59,088 nt of DNA from Calditrichota bacterium (GTDB taxonomy: Bacteria; CLD3), in the NCBI GenBank assembly GCA_008501735.1, contig QQUF01000006.1, positions 1 to 59,088 on the forward strand, in the 5' to 3' direction. Both the position numbers and the translations under genes were made by a program. Positions 17,926-25,865 of this stretch are shown here, piece by piece. Under the pieces are notes generated by a model that saw only the letters and a list, made by a program, of their open reading frames with translations, did no database searches and was not told where the DNA came from. Position 1 is the stretch's first letter; each line of letters opens with the position of its first letter.

Positions 17926-18969
17926 ATGTCAATGAATCCAGATAAAATTGTAGATTTAATCAAAGACGAAATTCTTGAAGAATTAAATCTTGACCCAAAT
18001 ACCAAAACCTCCATTTCAGAAATCAATTCTCACAAACATTCCTCTTCAATGGTTCTTGATTTGGAAGGTCAAATCAGACTTTTTGTAAAGTTTGGAGCAC
18101 ACTTTTCCGGCGGTCATGGTTGGGACGTTAAAAGTGAATTTCAAGGTTATTCAGTAGCAGATAAAATGAATTACGATGAAAATGTTTATTTTTCAATCAA
18201 GCCAGTAATTTATCGTGAAGAACCAACGATTATTGCTACAGTTTTTGAAGATGGAAATATTTTCCACCCTACTTTAAAAGATTCAGTCAAAAAATTTGGA
18301 AGTAGAAATTTGGATTTGTCACTTGAAATAACTTCTAAAACAGCAAAGTGGTTACAACTTTTTGTTGAAGAAATTCGAGACACAAGAGAAAAAGTAAAAG
18401 TTGAGGAAATTACTAATTTTTGCAAAGAACGATTTAAAGAACTTAATGAATGGTCACCAAATTTTAAAAAATTGAATATTTCAGAAAAGAAACTTGATTC
18501 ATTTTTGACCGAACTTTTTAGTTTTTATGAAGGTGGTCTTGCGACTGTAGTTCGTGAACACGCAGATTTTGGACCTCACAACGTCTTCGTAAATCCTGAA
18601 GGCAAAGTCGGAGTTATTGATTTTGGGTTTGAAATCGATCCAAACAATCCGCTTCCTTACGAAGATGCTTCAACTTATTTGATTTACCTTGAGCAAATGC
18701 AATTTAACCCAATTTACAGTTCTGAAAAAGTTCAGCAAATCAAAGAAAGATTTGTTTTTGACTTATTAGAAAATGATGCTTTCCGTGAAAAAGAATTCCT
18801 TGCTTCTTACCTCAAAAAGTCATTGGCTCACGTCGCTTGGCTTCACAATCCAAAAAGAAATCCAGGACCTTATTTTAGAGATTTTACTTACAAAAAATGG
18901 AGTGCAAACAGAATAAAATGGTTTGCCGAAGTTTTGAGTAAAGGCATTAATATTAAAAATTTAATTTAG
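17926..18969 (+). CDS. Aminoglycoside-phosphotransferase-like kinase (APH/choline kinase fold)
   Basis: 347 residues. The protein-kinase-like APH signature is visible: HADFGPHNVFV (catalytic Asp and Asn, near residue 220) followed by VGVIDFGFEIDP (metal-binding Asp). The substrate is unknown. The gene is 13 bp upstream of a Wzx-type flippase and a glycosyltransferase on the same strand, so a role in phosphorylating a sugar, lipid carrier or glycan is more likely than antibiotic resistance. The N-terminal 120 residues resemble the nucleotide-binding lobe but lack a motif I can name. Confidence 0.75.
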   Translation: MSMNPDKIVDLIKDEILEELNLDPNTKTSISEINSHKHSSSMVLDLEGQIRLFVKFGAHFSGGHGWDVKSEFQGYSVADKMNYDENVYFSIKPVIYREEPTIIATVFEDGNIFHPTLKDSVKKFGSRNLDLSLEITSKTAKWLQLFVEEIRDTREKVKVEEITNFCKERFKELNEWSPNFKKLNISEKKLDSFLTELFSFYEGGLATVVREHADFGPHNVFVNPEGKVGVIDFGFEIDPNNPLPYEDASTYLIYLEQMQFNPIYSSEKVQQIKERFVFDLLENDAFREKEFLASYLKKSLAHVAWLHNPKRNPGPYFRDFTYKKWSANRIKWFAEVLSKGINIKNLI

Positions 18970-18982
18970 GTTTAAAAACCGA

Positions 18983-20569
18983 ATGAGCGGAATGTCGAAA
19001 GTTAAAAGTCTTTTCAAAAAATTTACAGACCCTAAAGAAAGGTCTTTAAAAATAAAAGGACTTAGAGCAGCAGGTTGGACAGCAATCGGAAGAGGCTTGG
19101 GAAGAGTTTTAAGACTTTGCAGTAGCTTGATTTTGACAAGAATCTTATTTCCAGAAGCATTCGGTTTAATGGCTTCTGCGACAATAATTTTACAAATGAT
19201 TCAACTTGTTTCTGACACAGGAATAAGAACTGCACTTATCCAAAATCCACGAGGAAATGAACCTGAATATTTAAATTCAGCTTTAATAATTTCGCTTGTT
19301 AGAGGAGTTGTTCTTTTCATTCTGACGCTTGGACTTTCAAAACCTCTAGCACTTTTTTACGGACACGAAGAGTTGACAGGAATGCTTGGAGTGATGGCTT
19401 TCGGAATCATTGTCAATTCTTTCGAGAACCCTGCTCTCGCCTTAGTAATCCGTAAACTTAGAGCTGAGAAACAAGTTGCTTACGAGTTAGGAACTCAAGT
19501 CTTAGGTTTAATCACAAACGTCATTTTTGCTTTAGTTTTACAAAATGTTTGGGCTTTGGTTTTCGGAACTCTTTGCACACAGTTTTACAGAATGATTGGC
19601 TCTTACATTGTTGAGCCTTACAAACCAAAATTAATTTGGAACAAAGCCGCAGGAAAAGAGCTAATCGGTTTCGGTAAGCACATAATGATTAACACTTTAG
19701 TAACTTGGGTTACAATGAATGCTGACAAACTTTTCATTGGAAAACTCATCGATATGGACACACTTGGTATTTACAGTATCGGTTTAAATATGGGAATTAT
19801 GGTTGAAGTAATGTTCATTTTAGTTTTCAACCAATCTTACTTTCCAGCTGTGAGTTCTGTCGCTAATGATTTGCAAAGAGTGATAAAAATTTATCGACGT
19901 TCCGTTTCACTTGTAATGGCAATCTCTGTCCCAATTCTGATGCTGTCAGCTATTTTTTCCAAAGAAATTATCGAATTATTTTACGACGAAAGATATATTT
20001 TAGCTTATATCGCAGCTTTCTGGATAAGCCTTCGTGGACTTTTCAGAGTTATCAGTGTGGCACAAAGTGGAACTTTTCTTTCACTCGGAAAGCCTGTTTA
20101 CGAATCTTGGTCAATGTTTTGCGGAATGATTACAGTTTTTATTTTGCTTCCTGCAGGAGCTTACACAATCGGTCAAGGTTGGGGATTAGAATTTGAAGAA
20201 ATTTTTCAAAGTATTTTTGCACTCAAAAAAGAATACGGAATTGAGCCAATTCAAGGTGCTGCAATGGCGATTTTTACAGTTGGAGTTGTAATTGCTTTTG
20301 TTGAAAGTCTTTTTATGACTTTTAAACTAAAATTCCCTGTTTCAATTGTTGTTAGACCTTGGATGCAAGTCTTGTTAGTTGGTGGAAGTATCGGAACGGT
20401 TTATTACTTTTTAGCACCAATGCTAAGTTCAACGAACTACTACAACTTGCCTTTTATAATTTTAATGGCTATAATTTCATTTGCTGCGTCAGGAATTACT
20501 TACATTCTACTTGAAGGAAAAAATCCTTTCTCTGACCAAGGTGGAGCAACGAAAACTAAAGCAATTTAA
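18983..20569 (+). CDS. Wzx-type lipid-linked oligosaccharide flippase (MOP superfamily)
   Basis: 528 residues and about 12-14 hydrophobic segments, of the polysaccharide transporter (PST/MOP) family. The N-terminal region AAGWTAIGRGLGRVLRLCSSLILTRILFPEAFGLMA is typical of the family. It would flip undecaprenyl-linked repeat units across the inner membrane, and it is the only Wzx candidate seen here. Its stop codon overlaps the next start (TAATG), coupling it to the glycosyltransferase. The partner polymerase (47362) and chain-length protein (48725) are encoded in another block. Confidence 0.88.
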   Translation: MSGMSKVKSLFKKFTDPKERSLKIKGLRAAGWTAIGRGLGRVLRLCSSLILTRILFPEAFGLMASATIILQMIQLVSDTGIRTALIQNPRGNEPEYLNSALIISLVRGVVLFILTLGLSKPLALFYGHEELTGMLGVMAFGIIVNSFENPALALVIRKLRAEKQVAYELGTQVLGLITNVIFALVLQNVWALVFGTLCTQFYRMIGSYIVEPYKPKLIWNKAAGKELIGFGKHIMINTLVTWVTMNADKLFIGKLIDMDTLGIYSIGLNMGIMVEVMFILVFNQSYFPAVSSVANDLQRVIKIYRRSVSLVMAISVPILMLSAIFSKEIIELFYDERYILAYIAAFWISLRGLFRVISVAQSGTFLSLGKPVYESWSMFCGMITVFILLPAGAYTIGQGWGLEFEEIFQSIFALKKEYGIEPIQGAAMAIFTVGVVIAFVESLFMTFKLKFPVSIVVRPWMQVLLVGGSIGTVYYFLAPMLSSTNYYNLPFIILMAIISFAASGITYILLEGKNPFSDQGGATKTKAI

Positions 20570-21768
20570 TGAAAATAATTTTTACATCAATACAGCACGT
20601 TGAAGGTGAATTCAACGGAGTAGCCTGTCACATAAAAGATTTAAAAGAAGAATTAATCTCAAAAGGGCATTCCGTAAAATTGATAAATCCTTACTTAGAA
20701 CCTACTGAATACTCAAAATTATTTACACTTGCCCGAAGGTTTTTTTACTTACTAAGAAAAAAAACAGGTATTTCATTTTTTTACCTTTTGGTTTTGCTTT
20801 GTATCAAGTTAGACGTTTACCAAAGAGTTAGACGCTTTATTGATGAATCTGGAAAATGCGACCTGATAAATGCTCACGATGTTTTAACAGCAGGAGCGGC
20901 TCTTTGGGCTTCAGACGGAAGAGTTCCAGTAACTTTAACTTGCCATTTTTGGAAATCTCCTTGGGATGAATTTCTTGGTGAAAATTTTATAAATAGTAAT
21001 TTTTTAAGTTATAAACTTTTAAAAATGCTAATTCGTAATACTTTTAAAAGTCATAAATTAAAATTTACCTGTGTTTCAATACGCAACATTCGACTTCTTT
21101 CAAAAATAACCTCTGTTTCAGTTGCTAAAGCAAGGTCAAAAGTAATTTACCTTGGAGTTCGTCCTAACGAAAGACTTCCACTTAATACTGCTTTAAAATA
21201 TGGTCTTAAAATTGGTAAATATGTTGTAAATGTTGGAAAATTAGAAGAAAGAAAAAATCAAAGATATTTTGTAAATTTGGTCGAGGAATGTCGAAAATTA
21301 AATCCTGAAATAAAATTTGTTTTCGTCGGACCTGAAGAAAAAAAAGAAAAGGAGTTTATGCTTTCCAAAATTGCTGAGAAAGGTTTGGAAGAGAATTTTG
21401 TTTTTCTTGGTGAGCAAAGTCGTGATAATGTTTATTCCTTGATGAGGGATTCACTAATTTATTTTCATTCTTCAACAAATGAAAGTTTTGGAATGGTCTT
21501 AATTGAAGCAATGAGTGTTAGAACCCCAGTTTGCAGTTTGCGTTATGAAGCTATTGATGAACTTCTTCCTGAAACACCCGAAATGGTTTTTGAAACAAAT
21601 GATTCTTTGCAAAAAATTTCAGAGATAATTAAAAAAGTAAAAGAAGATGAAATTTTTAGAGGAAATATTGTTGAAAAACAAAAAGAAACTTTTGATAATC
21701 ATTTCACACTTTCAGCAATGACAAAAATGTATGAGACTTATTATAAGCACCTTCGATTCATCAACTAA
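20569..21768 (+). CDS. GT4-family glycosyltransferase
   Basis: 399 residues with GT-B fold traits: N-terminal HVEGEFNGVACHIKDLKEEL, an internal DLINAHDVLTAG, and the donor-site region NVGKLEERKNQRYFV...FVGPEEKKE. It ends with SSTNESFGMVLIEAMSVRTPV, which contains the family E-x7-E-like element. It probably adds a sugar to the lipid-linked repeat unit on the cytoplasmic face. It is the last gene before the replication origin. Donor and acceptor cannot be told from sequence. Confidence 0.88.
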   Translation: MKIIFTSIQHVEGEFNGVACHIKDLKEELISKGHSVKLINPYLEPTEYSKLFTLARRFFYLLRKKTGISFFYLLVLLCIKLDVYQRVRRFIDESGKCDLINAHDVLTAGAALWASDGRVPVTLTCHFWKSPWDEFLGENFINSNFLSYKLLKMLIRNTFKSHKLKFTCVSIRNIRLLSKITSVSVAKARSKVIYLGVRPNERLPLNTALKYGLKIGKYVVNVGKLEERKNQRYFVNLVEECRKLNPEIKFVFVGPEEKKEKEFMLSKIAEKGLEENFVFLGEQSRDNVYSLMRDSLIYFHSSTNESFGMVLIEAMSVRTPVCSLRYEAIDELLPETPEMVFETNDSLQKISEIIKKVKEDEIFRGNIVEKQKETFDNHFTLSAMTKMYETYYKHLRFIN

Positions 21769-21997
21769 TTTTTTACCTAAAATATTTCTTTTTTAGGGTC
21801 AAAGAATGAAGGTTGAAAACCTTCAAGAAAAGTCCTTCGAAAATAAAAAAACAACAACAACTTTGAGGAATATTTTGGTTGAGAGAAATTCTTAAAATTC
21901 AAATCAGTTCCTTTTTGTTGTTGTAAATGTTTTAAATATATGTTTTAAATGTTTTCAGGGTATCATAACTTATTGTTTTTCAGTTACTTCTAAGAGG
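21769..21997. other. AT-rich leader of the replication origin
   Basis: This non-coding stretch precedes the iterons. It contains a partial iteron (CTTTTTTAGGGTC at 21788-21800), a 7-bp hairpin GAAGGTT-GAA-AACCTTC (21808-21824), and two copies of ATGTTTTAAAT (21927-21937 and 21940-21950). AT-rich direct repeats beside iterons are a common place for origin melting. That role is inferred. No gene is seen. Confidence 0.45.
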
Positions 21998-22350
21998 TAA
22001 CTATGACTTTTTTAGGGTTAACTATGACTTTTTTAGGGTTAAAATCGTCTAACTATGACTTTTTTAGGGTTAACTATGACTTTTTTAGGGTTAACTATGA
22101 CTTTTTTAGGGTCAATTTAGAATAGTTGTTGATAAGTCATTTTGTAGAAATGAAATCGTTTAACTATGACTTTTTTAGGGTGAGTTAAATTATTTAATTA
22201 TGACTTTTTTAGGGTCAATCTGAAAATGAGTAAAATTAAAAATAAAAACTACCTTTAATTTTCATAATTGAATCTAAGAAGTGCTTTTGTGAGCTTTAAA
22301 AGTATAAATTCAATTAAGTAAAAACGCCTAATTATGACTTTTTTAGGGTG
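21998..22350 (+). repeat. Iteron array (8 copies) of the plasmid origin
   Basis: Eight direct repeats share the core TATGACTTTTTTAGGGT, usually preceded by TAAC or TAAT. They start at 21998, 22019, 22050, 22071, 22092, 22161, 22195 and 22329. Copies 1-2 and 3-4-5 are exactly 21 bp apart, about two helical turns, so bound proteins would line up on one face. The outer copies are spaced more widely. The array lies directly upstream of the initiator gene in the same orientation, as in iteron-controlled plasmids. The copy at 22329 sits about 90 bp before the rep start and could serve in rep autoregulation. Confidence 0.92.
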
Positions 22351-22438
22351 AACTGTAAAAAGTAGCCTTTTCTTGGTTCTAAGTAATTGATTTCCAAGTA
22401 ATTATTTTTTAGATTCTTTTTTCACAAAATGAAAAGTT

Positions 22439-23818
22439 ATGTATAAAAATAATAAAATCACCAAATCAAATTCTTTCATTGAAGCTCGGTATAAACTTTC
22501 ACTTGCTGAACAACGTTTGGTTTTGTCTGTAATCTCACAAATTGAGCCTGATGACGAAGATTTTAATACTTATTCTATAAATGTTTCGGATTTCGTTGAA
22601 CTTGCTGGAGTACGCAATAAGAATGCTTACAGCCAAATGAAAAAAATCACTGACAGTTTGCAGACAAAGTTAATAATTATTAATAAAGGTGATTCCGAAT
22701 TAAGAGCCACTTGGTTTTCGACAGCTGAATATTTTAAAGGAAAAGGTTACGTTGAGGTTGAAATTTCTCCTAAGTTGAAACCTTACTTGCTTAAACTTAA
22801 AGAGCGTTTTACAACTTATAAATTAAGAACTGTGATGCAACTTAAGAGTATTTATTCAATCAGAATTTATGAACTTCTTAAACAATACGAGAAAATTGGA
22901 AAGCGTGTTTTTGTTGTCGAAGAATTAAAAGAAAAACTTGGAGTCGAAAAAAAATATTCACTCTACGGTGATTTTAAGAAAAAAATTCTTCAAGTCGCTG
23001 AAAAAGAATTAGCTGAGAAAACGGATATTTATTTCACTTTCAAAGAAGTCAAAGAAGGTAGAAAAGTTACTTTTATTGATTTTACTATTCTTCCAACAAA
23101 ACTTGGAGAATCTGTTAGTGAAGGGAAAATTTCGGAAATGGATTCAGAAGTTGTTTTGGATTTAATTTCTTTCGGAATGAATAAAGAGATTTCATTGGAA
23201 ATTTTACACAAGAAATGGACTTTTTTACAAAATAGAAGTGTTAAAGATTCTTATAATTCGGAGTTGCAATTTGCCGATTATATTCGAGCACAGATTTCTT
23301 ACGTAAACGAGAAGATGAAAAAAGGAACTGCAAAAGACCCTGTTCCTTATCTGTTAAAAGCTATTAAAGAAGGCTATGCAAATGTTGACGAGTTTCTAAA
23401 AACCAAACGTGAAAGAGAGTTAAAAAGACTAAATTTTGAAATTGAGAAGCTCAAAGAAGAGTTAATTAATTTTAAAAATAGACTGACTCTTGAAATAGAA
23501 TTAGCGATTGAAGAAATGGTTACTGAGAACCCTGAATTAGTGGACGAAGCGGTAATTCATTTAAGAAAAATTGATAATTCTTCAGTTAAGCTTCGTTACA
23601 ACAATTCTTTTAGTGCTTTAGAAAATTATAAAAAGAAAACACCAATTCGATTAGCTGTAAACGAATTTTTAGAGAATCGTTTTCCTGAAAGTTTTCATAA
23701 GCCTGTAGAAAAATATGAAAAAAATGTTAGGAAAGTTAATAGGCATATTTTAGAATTTGAAGAAAGGATGAATTATCTAAAGGATAAACTTGGCAAGAGA
23801 CAGACAAAATTATTTTAG
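22439..23818 (+). CDS. Replication initiator protein (Rep_3/RepB family)
   Basis: 459 residues. The N-terminus (ITKSNSFIEARYKLSLAEQRLVLSVIS) and the following winged-helix segments, including LRTVMQLKSIYSIRIYELLKQYE, match the Rep_3 initiator superfamily. It would bind the iterons upstream and open the origin. After the two winged-helix domains (to about residue 220) there is a long Lys/Glu-rich tail with coiled-coil character at 320-345 and beyond, longer than in many Rep_3 proteins. Its stop codon overlaps the convergent sohB-like gene by 4 bp. Confidence 0.92.
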   Translation: MYKNNKITKSNSFIEARYKLSLAEQRLVLSVISQIEPDDEDFNTYSINVSDFVELAGVRNKNAYSQMKKITDSLQTKLIIINKGDSELRATWFSTAEYFKGKGYVEVEISPKLKPYLLKLKERFTTYKLRTVMQLKSIYSIRIYELLKQYEKIGKRVFVVEELKEKLGVEKKYSLYGDFKKKILQVAEKELAEKTDIYFTFKEVKEGRKVTFIDFTILPTKLGESVSEGKISEMDSEVVLDLISFGMNKEISLEILHKKWTFLQNRSVKDSYNSELQFADYIRAQISYVNEKMKKGTAKDPVPYLLKAIKEGYANVDEFLKTKRERELKRLNFEIEKLKEELINFKNRLTLEIELAIEEMVTENPELVDEAVIHLRKIDNSSVKLRYNNSFSALENYKKKTPIRLAVNEFLENRFPESFHKPVEKYEKNVRKVNRHILEFEERMNYLKDKLGKRQTKLF

Positions 23819-24819
23819 TGAAGATTCTTTTGTTTAAAAACCAAGTTTGAAATTGTTTTTTCTATTAAAAGGCTGATTGAAGAATTTATTTTTTCCGCTA
23901 AAGTTTCTTTTTTCTTGTATCTAATTTCAAAAATTTCAGCTTCCAAACTTTTCTCCAAAAGCAAGTCATCACTTGTTTTAATTTCATCAACTAAGTTTAA
24001 TTCAAGAGCCTTTTGCCCATACCAGTATTCACCAGTTGCAACTTTGGCGATTTCAATTTGGTTTCTGTTTAAATTAACAAAATCTTTGAAAAGAGTGTGA
24101 GTTTCTTCGATTTGTTCGGTAAACTTTTCTCTAGCTTTGTCTGTGTTTTCACCAAACATTGTGAGGGTTCTTTTAAATTCTCCAGCTGTAATTAACTCAA
24201 AATCAATATCATTTTTCTTAAGAATTTTATGAAAATTTGGTACTTGTGCGACAACTCCAATTGAGCCGATAATTGCGAAAGGAGCGGAAATTATTTTGTC
24301 AGCAACACAAGCCATTAAATATCCACCACTTGCGGCAACTTTGTCAACAGAAACAGTTAGTGGGATTTTTTTATCTCTGATTCTTTTTAGTTGTGAAGCT
24401 CCTAAACCGTAACCGTGAACAACTCCTCCAGGACTTTCAAGTCTGACAACAACTTCATCTTTTTCCGTCGCAAAATTTAAGACAGCCGTAATTTCTTTGC
24501 GAAGTGAATCAACAACTGAAGCGTTTGAATCTCCGTCAAAATCTAAAACAAAAACTCGTTTATTTTTTTGAGAATCTTGTTCTTTCTTTTCAGTTTTAAC
24601 TAATTTTTTGAAATCTTTTTTAGATAAAGTTTGCTTCTCAAAAGTTCTGCGAATAGATTTTATTTTTCTATTAAAATTAATAATTTCTAATTTCTCTTCA
24701 TCTTTGTCCTTGTCTTTTTTCAAAAGCGAAGTTGCTACGATTAAAACAACAATAATTGAGATTACAATCGTAATTGCTTCTGCCAAAAAAATTCCGTATT
24801 CAAACAAGAAATCAATCAT
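23815..24819 (-). CDS. sohB: SohB/SppA-like S49 peptidase
   Basis: 334 residues. One N-terminal membrane segment (EAITIVISIIVVLIVATSLL) is followed by a charged linker and then the S49 domain: VVRLESPGGVVHGYG, the nucleophile region VDKVAASGGYLMACVAD and SAPFAIIGSIGV. SohB is an inner-membrane, periplasm-facing serine protease that degrades signal peptides or misfolded proteins. Length and the single anchor fit SohB better than the duplicated SppA. The gene converges on rep and shares 4 bp with it. A role for this plasmid is not evident. Confidence 0.85.
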   Translation of the reverse strand: MIDFLFEYGIFLAEAITIVISIIVVLIVATSLLKKDKDKDEEKLEIINFNRKIKSIRRTFEKQTLSKKDFKKLVKTEKKEQDSQKNKRVFVLDFDGDSNASVVDSLRKEITAVLNFATEKDEVVVRLESPGGVVHGYGLGASQLKRIRDKKIPLTVSVDKVAASGGYLMACVADKIISAPFAIIGSIGVVAQVPNFHKILKKNDIDFELITAGEFKRTLTMFGENTDKAREKFTEQIEETHTLFKDFVNLNRNQIEIAKVATGEYWYGQKALELNLVDEIKTSDDLLLEKSLEAEIFEIRYKKKETLAEKINSSISLLIEKTISNLVFKQKNLH

Positions 24820-24889
24820 TCAGAAATTCCTAATTTTTTAAAATAAAATACTTGAGTTGGGTTTAGAAAAAGGTAAGAAAATAGCTTAA

Positions 24890-24919
24890 AATAAAAAAGG
24901 CAGTAATAAATACTGCCTT
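24890..24919 (-). terminator. Terminator after the small secreted protein gene
   Basis: AAGGCAGTA (24897-24905) pairs with TACTGCCTT (24911-24919) around a 5-base loop. On the minus strand TTTTTTATTTT follows. It lies 23 bp past the stop codon of the gene at 24943-25290. Confidence 0.8.
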
Positions 24920-24942
24920 AGATAAAAACTTTAAAACGAAAA

Positions 24943-25290
24943 TTAGTTAGTTCTAATTTTTGCCTTTGCTGTTTTTGCTGTGTTAGTAACTGTTTTTGCA
25001 ACTGTTTCAAGAGCATTATCAGAATTAACTTCTACTTCTGCTACTTTTGAAGCACAAGCAGCTTTTTCAGCTTTTGTGCAAGTTTTAGCATTTTGAACAG
25101 TTTTCACTGAAGCAGTTTTAGCTGAGCAAGAAGCACCATCTTTTGAGTTAGAAACTGTAGATACGGTTGCAGCTTTTGCTTTGCAAGCAGCTTTTGCAGC
25201 TACTGATGAACAATTTTCGCCAGCAAATACTGAAAATGCAAAAGAGCCAATCACTAATCCAGCGATTCCTAAAGACTTGATTAATTTCAT
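24943..25290 (-). CDS. Small secreted Ala/Lys/Cys-rich protein of unknown function
   Basis: 115 residues. A classical signal peptide (SLGIAGLVIGSFAFSVFA, cleavage before GENC) is followed by a low-complexity mature part of Ala, Lys, Thr, Ser and Val with five cysteines, spaced in loose repeats (NC, AAC, ASC, KTC, AAC). I do not recognise a family. The exported, Cys-containing, basic chain could bind metal or the cell surface. It has its own terminator and no operon partner; the next gene upstream is the STAS protein 87 bp away. Low complexity raises some doubt, but the signal peptide and terminator support a real gene. Confidence 0.7.
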   Translation of the reverse strand: MKLIKSLGIAGLVIGSFAFSVFAGENCSSVAAKAACKAKAATVSTVSNSKDGASCSAKTASVKTVQNAKTCTKAEKAACASKVAEVEVNSDNALETVAKTVTNTAKTAKAKIRTN

Positions 25291-25377
25291 TTTTAAACCT
25301 TTTTTTAGTTTGAGTTTAGGTTAATTGTTTTGTTAAACTTGAATTTATATTTTTTGTTCCAAAGAATGTTTAGGAAT

Positions 25378-25722
25378 TTATATTTTTTTTGAAAGTTCAG
25401 TAACTGCTTCACTTTCGGAAGAATAAATATCAAAAACTTTATCCATTCGTGTCAGTCTAAACATTGTCATTACAGTATCATTGATTCCACTTAAAACTAT
25501 ATCTCCATTTTTACCAATCGTTTTTAAAACGGAAACAATTGCTCCTAAGCCACTACTATCAATAAAATCTACTTCTGAAAAATTTAAAACGATAAAAGTA
25601 TTTCCGCTATTAATTAGATTAAACATTCTTGATTTAAAGTCAGCCGCAACTCTTGCGTCCATTCTTGCTTCCAAAATGTTTATGACCAAGACATTACCAG
25701 ATTTTTTTTCTTCAAGTTGCAT
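25378..25722 (-). CDS. STAS-domain anti-sigma-factor antagonist
   Basis: 114 residues, a single STAS domain. The loop FIDSSGLGAIVSVLK carries the candidate phosphorylation serines 56-57. It is similar in plan to the protein at 13436 but clearly diverged. It is divergent from metH across a 143-bp gap. In SpoIIAA/RsbV proteins the serine is phosphorylated by an anti-sigma kinase; no such kinase is present here. A role in regulating sigma factor activity or EPS output is inferred only. Confidence 0.9.
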   Translation of the reverse strand: MQLEEKKSGNVLVINILEARMDARVAADFKSRMFNLINSGNTFIVLNFSEVDFIDSSGLGAIVSVLKTIGKNGDIVLSGINDTVMTMFRLTRMDKVFDIYSSESEAVTELSKKI

Positions 25723-25865
25723 TGAGAAATCTCCTACATTTTATTTTATTTTTTTACTTTTTGAAAAAGGAATACTGTAAAAAACTGTAATAACCTTTAA
25801 TAAGTAAATAAACTTAACCAACAAATTTATAAAAACTAAAACAAAAAAAGATAGAAATCCAATTT

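Noticed and set aside
21998-22350. CRISPR array
   Set aside because: The repeats are AT-rich 21-mers that are often directly abutting, with no uniform spacers and no cas genes. They fit iterons next to a Rep gene.
25723-25865. Cobalamin riboswitch upstream of metH
   Set aside because: The 143-bp gap is too short for a full class and lacks a recognisable B12-box (GCCACTG-like) sequence.
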